Source: Paracoccaceae bacterium
Lineage (GTDB): Bacteria; Pseudomonadota; Alphaproteobacteria; Rhodobacterales; Rhodobacteraceae
NCBI GenBank assembly: GCA_026984895.1
Contig: JALSRF010000271.1
Location: 1 to 11,973 of the forward strand
Direction: 5' to 3'
DNA length: 11,973 nt
Shown here: positions 6,237 through 11,973 of the stretch, piece after piece
How the letters are laid out: every line of letters starts with the position of its first letter
How positions within the stretch are numbered: position 1 is the first letter of the stretch
Notes under the pieces: model-generated
What the model saw: only the letters and a program-made list of their open reading frames with translations
Told to the model about the DNA's origin: nothing
Databases searched by the model: none
Made by a program: the position numbers and the translations under genes

Positions 6237-7840
6237 GCCGGCTGACCTCGAGCCTGATCGCCGGCGCGCAGGAAGCGCGCGCCAACCGCGCCGCGCATCT
6301 GGAAATGATCGCAACCGTGCGCCGCGCGGCCGAGACCGCAGCCGCCGGCGGCGGTGAGAAATCGCGCGCCCGTCACCTGGCACGCGGCAAGATGCTGCCG
6401 CGCGATCGGGTCGCCAACCTCTTGGATCCCGGCAGCCCGTTCCTGGAAATCGGCGCCACCGCGGCCCATGGCATGTATGAGGGCGCGGCGCCCGGCGCGG
6501 GGCTGATCGCGGGCATCGGCCAGGTGCACGGACAAGAGGTGATGGTGGTCGCCAACGACGCCACCGTGAAGGGCGGCACCTATTACCCGATGAGCGTGAA
6601 AAAACACCTGCGCGCCCAGGAAATCGCCGCCGAATGCGCACTGCCCTGCGTCTACCTGGTGGATTCGGGCGGCGCCAACCTGCCCAGCCAGGACGAGGTC
6701 TTTCCCGACCGGGACCATTTCGGCCGCATCTTCTACAACCAGGCCAACATGAGCGCGCGCGGCATCGCCCAGATCGCGGTGGTGATGGGGTCGTGCACCG
6801 CCGGCGGAGCCTATGTGCCGGCGATGTCGGATGTCGCGATCATCGTGAAGGAACAGGGCACGATCTTCCTTGCCGGCCCGCCGCTGGTCAGGGCGGCGAC
6901 CGGCGAGGTGGTCAGCGCCGAGGACCTGGGCGGGGGCGACGTGCACACGCGCCTTTCCGGCGTGGCCGACTACCTGGCCGAGGACGATGCGCATGCGCTT
7001 GCGCTGGCCCGCCAGGCGGTGGCGGGGCTCAACCGCGCGCGGCCCGATACCGTGCAGTGGCAAAGCCCGGAAGACCCGGCCTGCGACCCCGAAGAACTGC
7101 TGGACGTGGTGCCGGCCGACCTGCGCAGGCCCTACGATATCCGCGAGGTGATCGCGCGCCTCGTGGACGGCTCGCGCTTCGACGAATTCAAGGCCCGTTT
7201 CGGCGCGACCCTGGTGACGGGCTTCGCCCATGTGCAGGGCTGCCCGGTGGGCATCGTCGCCAACAACGGGGTGCTGTTTTCCGAAAGCGCGCAAAAGGGG
7301 GCGCATTTCGTCGAGCTGTGCTCGCAACGGCGTATCCCTCTGGTTTTCCTGCAGAATATAACCGGCTTCATGGTCGGCCGGAAATACGAAAACGAAGGCA
7401 TCGCCCGCCACGGCGCCAAGATGGTGACCGCGGTGGCGACAACCGCGGTGCCCAAGATCACGATGATCGTCGGCGGCTCCTACGGCGCCGGCAACTACGG
7501 CATGGCCGGGCGCGCCTATTCGCCCCGCTTCCTGTGGACCTGGCCGAATTCGCGCATCTCGGTGATGGGCGGCGAACAGGCGGCGGGCGTGCTGGCGACG
7601 GTGAAACGCTTGTCGATCGAGCGGGCCGGCGGCCAGTGGAGCAGCGAAGACGAAACCGCCTTCAAACGGCCGACTCAGGAGATGTTCGAACGCCAGAGCC
7701 ACCCGCTCTATGCCTCGGCCCGGCTCTGGGACGACGGCATCATCGACCCGCGCAAGTCGCGCGAGGTGCTGGCGCTTTCACTGCGCGCAGCGCTGAATGC
7801 CCCGATCGAGGAGTCCAGGTTTGGCCTGTTTCGAATGTGA
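6233..7840 (+). CDS. mccB: 3-methylcrotonyl-CoA carboxylase, beta (carboxyltransferase) subunit
   Basis: MccB transfers the carboxyl group from biotin on MccA to 3-methylcrotonyl-CoA, giving 3-methylglutaconyl-CoA. The 535 residues match the usual length. Two crotonase-like carboxyltransferase halves are visible. The N-terminal half has the CoA-binding region and CTAGGAYVPAMSD (188-200), followed by GTIFLAGPPLVRAATGE (209-225). The C-terminal half has NITGFMVGRKYE (375-386) and the glycine-rich GGSYGAGNYGM (414-424). The motif pattern, the ivd neighbour and the separate biotin subunit downstream favour methylcrotonyl-CoA over propionyl-, acetyl- or geranyl-CoA carboxylase. The start overlaps the end of the DUF1311 gene as ATGA, implying translational coupling. 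Unlike the other junctions, its 3' end is followed by a 119-bp gap filled with repeats. Confidence 0.95.
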   Translation: MSRLTSSLIAGAQEARANRAAHLEMIATVRRAAETAAAGGGEKSRARHLARGKMLPRDRVANLLDPGSPFLEIGATAAHGMYEGAAPGAGLIAGIGQVHGQEVMVVANDATVKGGTYYPMSVKKHLRAQEIAAECALPCVYLVDSGGANLPSQDEVFPDRDHFGRIFYNQANMSARGIAQIAVVMGSCTAGGAYVPAMSDVAIIVKEQGTIFLAGPPLVRAATGEVVSAEDLGGGDVHTRLSGVADYLAEDDAHALALARQAVAGLNRARPDTVQWQSPEDPACDPEELLDVVPADLRRPYDIREVIARLVDGSRFDEFKARFGATLVTGFAHVQGCPVGIVANNGVLFSESAQKGAHFVELCSQRRIPLVFLQNITGFMVGRKYENEGIARHGAKMVTAVATTAVPKITMIVGGSYGAGNYGMAGRAYSPRFLWTWPNSRISVMGGEQAAGVLATVKRLSIERAGGQWSSEDETAFKRPTQEMFERQSHPLYASARLWDDGIIDPRKSREVLALSLRAALNAPIEESRFGLFRM

Positions 7841-7846
7841 CTTCAT

Positions 7847-7879
7847 GCCTCCGGCGGAGGTATTTTCGCCAAGAAGAAG
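7847..7879 (+). repeat. Interspersed intergenic repeat, copy 2
   Basis: This copy begins with a small palindrome, CCTCC-GGC-GGAGG (7848-7860), continues with GGTATTTTCGCCA and ends AGAAGAAG. It starts 6 bp after the mccB stop. It faces copy 3 across a 5- to 7-bp centre, so the pair forms one imperfect inverted repeat spanning roughly 7857-7912. Confidence 0.65.
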
Positions 7880-7884
7880 TCAAA

Positions 7885-7920
7885 TCCTTCTTCTTTTTGG
7901 TCCAAATACCTGCGGGGGCG
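7885..7920 (-). repeat. Interspersed intergenic repeat, copy 3 (inverted relative to copy 2)
   Basis: Read on the minus strand it runs CCCCCGCAGGTATTTGGACC (from 7918) and ends AAGAAGAAGG. It is in the same orientation as copy 1 (4258-4295), and both are followed on the plus strand by a G5C/GC5 hairpin. Paired with copy 2 it could fold into a long, imperfect stem with a 3-nt bulge. The plus strand here has a run of five T (7894-7898), but it lies within the arm rather than after the stem, so a standard terminator is not indicated. Confidence 0.65.
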
Positions 7921-7951
7921 CGGGGGCAGCCAGCCCCCGCCGGCCGGGGGG
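7921..7951 (+). promoter_or_regulatory. Hairpin upstream of mccA that can compete with its ribosome-binding site
   Basis: CGGGGGC (7921-7927) pairs perfectly with GCCCCCG (7933-7939) around the loop AGCCA. The probable mccA ribosome-binding site is the G6 run at 7946-7951, 8 nt before the GTG. The same C5 (7934-7938) could instead pair with G5 of that site across a 7-nt loop. The two pairings exclude each other. The hairpin also closely matches the one at 4315-4331. The complementarity is read directly; any regulatory role is inference. Confidence 0.45.
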
Positions 7952-7959
7952 ATGGCCTG

Positions 7960-9900
7960 GTGTTTGACCGGATCCTCATTGCCAACCGCGGCGAGATTGC
8001 CTGCCGTGTCATCGACAGCGCGCACCGTCTCGGTCTTTCCTGTATCGCCGTCCACTCCGAGGCCGACGCCGGTGCGCGTCACGTGGAACTGGCCGACCGG
8101 GCAGTGCAGATCGGCGGGCCCGCTCCCGCGGACAGTTATCTGCGTGGCGACGCGATCATCGCAGCGGCGCTCGAGAACGGCGCGCAGGCGATTCATCCGG
8201 GCTACGGGTTTCTGTCGGAAAACCCGGAATTCGTGGAGGCGGTCGAAAAGGCCGGGCTCGTTTTCATCGGGCCGGGTGCGGATGCAATCCGCGCGATGGG
8301 GCTCAAGGGCGCGGCCAAGCAGTTGATGGAACGCGCCGGGGTGCCGGTGGTGCCCGGCTATCACGGCGACAACCAGGACGACGCGCATCTGGCCGGCGCG
8401 GCCGATGCCATCGGCTGGCCGGTGCTGATCAAGGCGGTGGCCGGGGGCGGCGGCAAGGGGATGCGGCTGGTTCGGCGCGCGGCCGATTTCACCGAGGCGC
8501 TGGCCGCGGCGCGGGCCGAAGCGCGCGGCGCCTTTGGCAACGATGCGGTTCTTGTGGAAAAGTTCATCGAAAAGCCGCGCCATATCGAGATCCAGGTCTT
8601 CGGCGACGGCGACAGGGCAGTGCATTTGTATGAGCGCGATTGCTCGCTTCAACGGCGCCACCAGAAAGTCATCGAGGAGGCGCCGGCGCCGGGGATGACG
8701 GCTGAAATGCGAAGCGCGATGGGCGCGGCCGCCGTGCGCGCGGCCGAGGCGATCGGCTATGCCGGGGCCGGCACGGTGGAATTCATCGTCGATGCCTCGG
8801 ACGGGCTGCGCGCGGACCGGTTCTGGTTCATGGAAATGAACACCCGGCTGCAGGTCGAACATCCGGTGAGCGAAGCGATTACCGGCATCGACCTGGTCGA
8901 ATGGCAGTTGCGGGTTGCGGCGGGCGAACCCCTGCCGGCCACACAGGACGAAATCACGCTGAACGGCCATGCCTTCGAGGCGCGGCTCTATGCCGAGGAC
9001 GTGGCGCGCGGGTTCCTTCCGGCGACCGGGCGGCTGGCGCATCTGCGCTTCCCCGAGGGGGTTCGCGTTGACAGCGGCGTGCGCGAGGGAGACGGGATTT
9101 CCCCCTGGTATGATCCGATGATTGCCAAGATCATCACCCATGGCCCCACCCGCGACATTGCACTTTCACAACTTCGGGCTGCGCTCAGGGCGACAGAAGT
9201 GGCTGGAACTGTCACAAATCTGACATTCCTTGAAAACCTCGCAAGCGATCCCGGTTTGAGCGCCGGCGATGTGGATACCGGGTTGATCGGCCGCAACCTG
9301 CCGGCGTTGTCGTGCGCCCCCCGGGCCTCGGAGCTGATCCGGGCACAGGCCGCTCTTTGTGCTGCCGGCCTTGTCGAAAAGCCGCGCCCCTTCCAGGGCT
9401 TTGCCCTGTGGGCGCCGCTCGAACAGACCCTCCGGTTGTGCGATGGCGCGCAAAGCTTCGAGGCGCGCATTCGCTGCCCGGACGCGCGGGGCATCATCGT
9501 GCGCATCGGCAAGGCAGAGCTTGCCTTTCGTCGTATCGCCGGGGGCTGGGCCGGCCCCGATGGTGCGCCCGTCAATGCCCGGCGGATCGGCGATCTGGTT
9601 GCGGTCTTCGCCGGCGCCACATTCGAGTTCCGGGTTGAGGACCCCCTGCTGGTTGCCGCCGACGCCGCTCATGGAAGCGACGTGATCGAGGCGCCGATGC
9701 CGGGGCTGGTCAGGACGGTGTTCGTGCGGCCCGGCGATAGCGTCGCCGCCGGCGACAGGCTGGCGGTGATGGAGGCGATGAAGATGGAGCACACGCTCAG
9801 GGCCGGGCGCGACGCAACCGTGGCCGAAGTGCTGGCGCGCGAGGGCGATCAGATCGAGGCCGGGGCGGCGCTGATCCGGCTGCAGGAGGACACGGCATGA
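7960..9900 (+). CDS. mccA: 3-methylcrotonyl-CoA carboxylase, alpha (biotin-carrying) subunit
   Basis: MccA carboxylates its own biotin with bicarbonate and ATP, then presents it to MccB. The 646 residues contain, in order, a biotin carboxylase N-domain (ILIANRGEIACR, 5-16; HPGYGFLSEN, 79-88), an ATP-grasp domain with Lys158 and the glycine loop AGGGGKGM (161-168), and RRHQKVIEE (232-240). The active-site segment MEMNTRLQVEHP spans 291-302 and includes Arg296 and Glu300. A linker domain follows, and the C-terminal biotinyl domain carries the biotin-attachment site EAMKME with Lys608. The frame stays open far upstream through mccB, so the start is chosen by homology: GTG at 7960 gives VFDRILIANRGE, the normal N-terminus for the family. 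A G6 run lies 8 nt upstream. The stop overlaps the GST start as ATGA. The stretch near 9151-9250 is lower in GC than the rest. Confidence 0.95.
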   Translation: MFDRILIANRGEIACRVIDSAHRLGLSCIAVHSEADAGARHVELADRAVQIGGPAPADSYLRGDAIIAAALENGAQAIHPGYGFLSENPEFVEAVEKAGLVFIGPGADAIRAMGLKGAAKQLMERAGVPVVPGYHGDNQDDAHLAGAADAIGWPVLIKAVAGGGGKGMRLVRRAADFTEALAAARAEARGAFGNDAVLVEKFIEKPRHIEIQVFGDGDRAVHLYERDCSLQRRHQKVIEEAPAPGMTAEMRSAMGAAAVRAAEAIGYAGAGTVEFIVDASDGLRADRFWFMEMNTRLQVEHPVSEAITGIDLVEWQLRVAAGEPLPATQDEITLNGHAFEARLYAEDVARGFLPATGRLAHLRFPEGVRVDSGVREGDGISPWYDPMIAKIITHGPTRDIALSQLRAALRATEVAGTVTNLTFLENLASDPGLSAGDVDTGLIGRNLPALSCAPRASELIRAQAALCAAGLVEKPRPFQGFALWAPLEQTLRLCDGAQSFEARIRCPDARGIIVRIGKAELAFRRIAGGWAGPDGAPVNARRIGDLVAVFAGATFEFRVEDPLLVAADAAHGSDVIEAPMPGLVRTVFVRPGDSVAAGDRLAVMEAMKMEHTLRAGRDATVAEVLAREGDQIEAGAALIRLQEDTA

Positions 9901-10553
9901 TCCGGCTGCACCACTGCCCGCAGGCCCGTTCGTTTCGCACGCTCTGGTTGCTGAAGGAGATGGGGCTGGCGTTCGAGGTGGTCTACCGCTCGTTCCTTTC
10001 CGGCGAATTGCGCGGCGACGGCTACCTGGCGCTTTCGCCCGCGGGGCGGGTGCCGGCGCTGGAAATTGACGGGCGCGTGCTGTTCGAAAGCGGCGCGATC
10101 ACCGAATACCTGTGCGAGACCCGCGCAAGCCCGCTCTGGCGCCCGCCGGGGGATGCGGAGCGCGCCGACTGGCTGCAGTGGCTGCATTTTGCCGAAACCA
10201 TCGGCCAGCATCTGGCGGCGCTCACCCAGCAGCATATCGTTCTTTACGAGGACCACATGCGTTCGGCGACGGTGATGAAGCTGGAAGCGCGCCGGCTGGA
10301 AAAGACGCTCGAGGTGGTGGAGCGGGCGGTTTCGCGCCGGGACTGGCTGCTGGAAAGCGGGTTTTCGGCGGTGGATACCAACGTCGGCTACGGGGTCATG
10401 GTGGCGCGCCGTTTCGTGGCGCTGGATCCTCTGCCCGCCACGAAGCGCTATCTTGAGCGGCTGGAAAACCGTCCGGCTTTTCGGGCGGCACTGGACGAGG
10501 ATGGAAAGCCCGAAATCTATCTGAAACCCTTCTATGGCCGGCCCGATGGCTGA
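9897..10553 (+). CDS. Glutathione S-transferase family protein
   Basis: This 218-residue cytosolic protein has the two-domain GST layout. The N-terminal thioredoxin-like domain (about 1-75) contains Ser12 as a possible catalytic residue in PQARSFRTLWLLKE, the cis-proline Pro53 in GRVPALEIDG, and the glutathione-contacting pair Glu64-Ser65 in FESGAITEYL. The C-terminal helical domain has the usual capping motif around Asp160 (SAVDTN) and ends near YLERLENRPAF (185-195). Its start overlaps the mccA stop by 4 bp, and its end overlaps the HMG-CoA lyase start by 8 bp, so it is embedded in the operon. No step of the known leucine pathway needs a GST. It might detoxify or trap a reactive enoyl-CoA intermediate or its free acid, but that is speculation. 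Substrate and activity are unknown. Confidence 0.9.
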   Translation: MIRLHHCPQARSFRTLWLLKEMGLAFEVVYRSFLSGELRGDGYLALSPAGRVPALEIDGRVLFESGAITEYLCETRASPLWRPPGDAERADWLQWLHFAETIGQHLAALTQQHIVLYEDHMRSATVMKLEARRLEKTLEVVERAVSRRDWLLESGFSAVDTNVGYGVMVARRFVALDPLPATKRYLERLENRPAFRAALDEDGKPEIYLKPFYGRPDG

Positions 10554-11400
10554 TTTCGTCGAGATCTTCGAGGTCGGCCCGCGCGACGGTCTGCAGAACG
10601 AACAACGCTCGATCCCCACGGCCGAGAAGGTGGCGCTGATCGACCTGCTTTCACGCGCGGGGTTCCGGCGCATCGAGGCGGCAAGCTTCGTCAGCCCGAA
10701 ATGGGTGCCGCAGATGGCCGACAGCGCCGAGGTGCTGGCGCGGATCCGGCGCGCGCCGGGCATCTCCTATGGTGCGCTGGTGCCGAACATGCGCGGGCTG
10801 GAGCGGGCGCTTGCCGCCGGCGCGGACGAGATCGCGGTGTTCGGCTCGGCCAGCGAGGGGTTCAGCCAGGCCAATATCAATTGTTCGATAAGCGAAAGTC
10901 TCAAGCGGTTCGAACCGGTGGCAAGGGCGGCTCTGGACGAGAAACTGAAAGTTCGGGGCTATATATCCTGCGTGACGGACTGCCCCCATGACGGCCCGAC
11001 GCCCCCCGAAAGCGTTGCCCTCGTGGCTGCGGCGCTGCGCGACATGGGCTGTTACGAAATCTCTCTGGGCGACACCATCGGGCAGGGCCGGCCGGAGACC
11101 GTCCGGGCGATGCTGGAGGCGGTGCTGCGGGTGGTGCCGGCCGGCCGGCTGGCGGGGCATTTCCACGACACCGCCGGGCGGGCGCTGGAAAATATCGAGG
11201 TGTCTCTTGAGCGCGGTCTGCGGGTGTTCGATGCCGCCGTGGGCGGGCTGGGGGGCTGCCCCTATGCGCCCGGCGCGGCCGGCAACGTGGCGACCGGGGC
11301 GGTGCATGCGCATCTGCGCGACCTGGGATACGAAACCGGGCTGGACGCCGCCGTCTTGCGGCGCGCGGCGGCGATGGCCCGAAAGATGCGGGAAAGCTGA
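10546..11400 (+). CDS. mvaB: Hydroxymethylglutaryl-CoA lyase
   Basis: This enzyme cleaves HMG-CoA to acetoacetate and acetyl-CoA, the last step of leucine degradation. It is a 284-residue TIM-barrel protein of the HMGL-like family. Catalytic and metal-site residues are visible: Arg13 and Asp14 in GPRDGLQNE, Glu44 in the segment leading to SFVSPKWVPQM, His205 and His207 in HFHDT, Cys238 in GGLGGCPYAPG, and Asn247. Four residues after Asn247 the sequence reads VATG, whereas the family normally has VATE; Gly251 replaces a conserved Glu (human position 279 by my alignment). I chose the ATG at 10546 because MADFVEIFEVGPRDG matches the family N-terminus. An in-frame ATG at 10534 adds only four residues. 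The start overlaps the GST end by 8 bp and the stop overlaps the next ATG by one base. Confidence 0.94.
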   Translation: MADFVEIFEVGPRDGLQNEQRSIPTAEKVALIDLLSRAGFRRIEAASFVSPKWVPQMADSAEVLARIRRAPGISYGALVPNMRGLERALAAGADEIAVFGSASEGFSQANINCSISESLKRFEPVARAALDEKLKVRGYISCVTDCPHDGPTPPESVALVAAALRDMGCYEISLGDTIGQGRPETVRAMLEAVLRVVPAGRLAGHFHDTAGRALENIEVSLERGLRVFDAAVGGLGGCPYAPGAAGNVATGAVHAHLRDLGYETGLDAAVLRRAAAMARKMRES

Positions 11401-11973
11401 TGGCAGAAACGATCACGATCGAAACCGACGGGCGGGGCATTGCCACGCTGACGCTGGCGCGGGCGCAAAAGCACAATGCCATGTCGGCGCAGATGATCGC
11501 CGAACTGACCGAAGCGGCGCACGCGCTGGGCCGCGACGACGCGGTGCGCGCGGTGATCCTGACCGGCGCGGGCAGGAGCTTCTGCGCCGGTGGCGACCTG
11601 GGCTGGATGCGCGACCAGATGCAGGCCGATGCCGCCACCCGCGCCGCCGAGGCGCGCAAGCTGGCGATGATGCTGCAGGCGCTCGACACCATGCCCAGGC
11701 CGCTGATCGGCGCGGTGCAGGGCAACGCCTTTGGCGGCGGCATCGGGCTGATGTCGGTGTGCGACGTGGTGCTGGCGGCCGATCACGCGCGCTTCGCGCT
11801 GAGCGAAACCCGGCTGGGGCTGATCCCGGCCACCATCGGCCCCTATGTGGTGGCGCGGATGGGCCCGGCGCGGGCCCGGCGCGTGTTCATGTCGGCGCGC
11901 ATGTTCGACGCATCAGAAGCGGTGGCGCTGGGCCTGGTGGCGCGCACGGTGCCGGCGGCGGCGCTGGTCGAGG
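11400..11973 (+). CDS. liuC: Enoyl-CoA hydratase family protein, probably methylglutaconyl-CoA hydratase (5' part)
   Basis: This is a crotonase-superfamily enzyme of which 191 codons are present; family members are about 260 residues, so the C-terminal quarter lies beyond the right edge. The oxyanion-hole segments are SFCAGGDLGWM (60-70) and GNAFGGGIGL (108-117). The first glutamate of classical enoyl-CoA hydratases is replaced by Gly116, while the second is kept as Glu136 in SETRLGLIPATIGPYV. As I recall, the bacterial LiuC family shows the same pattern (GGxxGL...CD, then SExRxGLxPAxIxP). Placed after HMG-CoA lyase, it would hydrate 3-methylglutaconyl-CoA to HMG-CoA, completing the pathway. 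Its ATG shares a base with the mvaB stop (TGATG), so the two are probably coupled. A different enoyl-CoA hydratase activity is possible but less likely. Confidence 0.9.
   Translation, partial: MAETITIETDGRGIATLTLARAQKHNAMSAQMIAELTEAAHALGRDDAVRAVILTGAGRSFCAGGDLGWMRDQMQADAATRAAEARKLAMMLQALDTMPRPLIGAVQGNAFGGGIGLMSVCDVVLAADHARFALSETRLGLIPATIGPYVVARMGPARARRVFMSARMFDASEAVALGLVARTVPAAALVE

Noticed and set aside
4387..7702. Long minus-strand open frames (4387-5421, 5421-6641, 6122-7702) opposite ivd, the DUF1311 gene and mccB
   Set aside because: Their compositions are those of antisense frames in high-GC DNA, no family is recognisable, and the plus-strand genes show complete motifs and proper starts.
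7857..7912. Classical intrinsic terminator between mccB and mccA
   Set aside because: The long inverted repeat is imperfect and not followed by a U-tract; the T-run lies inside the right arm. The pathway genes continue directly downstream.
6634..9900. A single 1088-codon open frame that would suggest a giant mccA or an mccB-mccA fusion
   Set aside because: The first 442 codons run through mccB in a different frame from the real protein and look like shadow sequence. The MccA N-terminus begins exactly at the GTG at 7960.
6233..9900. Propionyl-CoA or geranyl-CoA carboxylase instead of methylcrotonyl-CoA carboxylase
   Set aside because: The flanking ivd, HMG-CoA lyase and LiuC-like hydratase define a leucine pathway, and no citronellol/geraniol genes are present. 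Sequence alone cannot fully exclude dual specificity.

Overview
The window is high-GC, tightly packed bacterial DNA. Its gene content, codon use and intergenic repeats look like an alphaproteobacterium of the Rhodobacteraceae/Roseobacteraceae (Rhodobacterales). That placement is inferred from recognised protein families and from repeats I recall from that group; no search was run. No tRNA, rRNA, insertion sequence, CRISPR array or phage gene is visible.

Region 1 (1-2669, minus strand) is the glmU-glmS pair of UDP-N-acetylglucosamine synthesis. glmU is complete (450 aa). glmS starts 2 bp after it and runs off the left edge, with 438 codons present. The glmU leader carries a tandem 17-bp duplication that doubles the Shine-Dalgarno sequence and creates a possible 9-codon upstream ORF.

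Region 2 (2670-4410) holds a 283-bp divergent intergenic region, a stand-alone DegT/DnrJ/EryC1-type PLP aminotransferase of unknown substrate (2953-4209), and a 201-bp spacer. The spacer contains two perfect hairpins, one copy of an interspersed repeat, and then a candidate promoter overlapped by the palindrome TGAAC-N4-GTTCA.

Region 3 (4411-11973, plus strand) is a leucine/isovalerate catabolic (liu-type) operon: ivd (isovaleryl-CoA dehydrogenase), a secreted six-cysteine DUF1311/LprI-like protein, mccB and mccA (3-methylcrotonyl-CoA carboxylase beta and alpha), a glutathione S-transferase, HMG-CoA lyase, and the 5' part of a methylglutaconyl-CoA hydratase gene (liuC). Together the recognised enzymes convert isovaleryl-CoA through 3-methylcrotonyl-CoA, 3-methylglutaconyl-CoA and HMG-CoA to acetyl-CoA and acetoacetate. 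Most junctions overlap by 1-8 bp. The clear exception is the 119-bp mccB-mccA gap, which contains two convergent copies of the repeat and a hairpin that could compete with the mccA ribosome-binding site. A 15-bp tandem repeat lies between ivd and the DUF1311 gene or within its 5' end, depending on the true start.

I see no clearly new system. The points most worth a second look are the shared repeat/hairpin module and the possible RNA switch at mccA, the two non-pathway genes (DUF1311 and GST) inside the operon, the candidate operator before ivd, and a Glu-to-Gly change near the HMG-CoA lyase active site.
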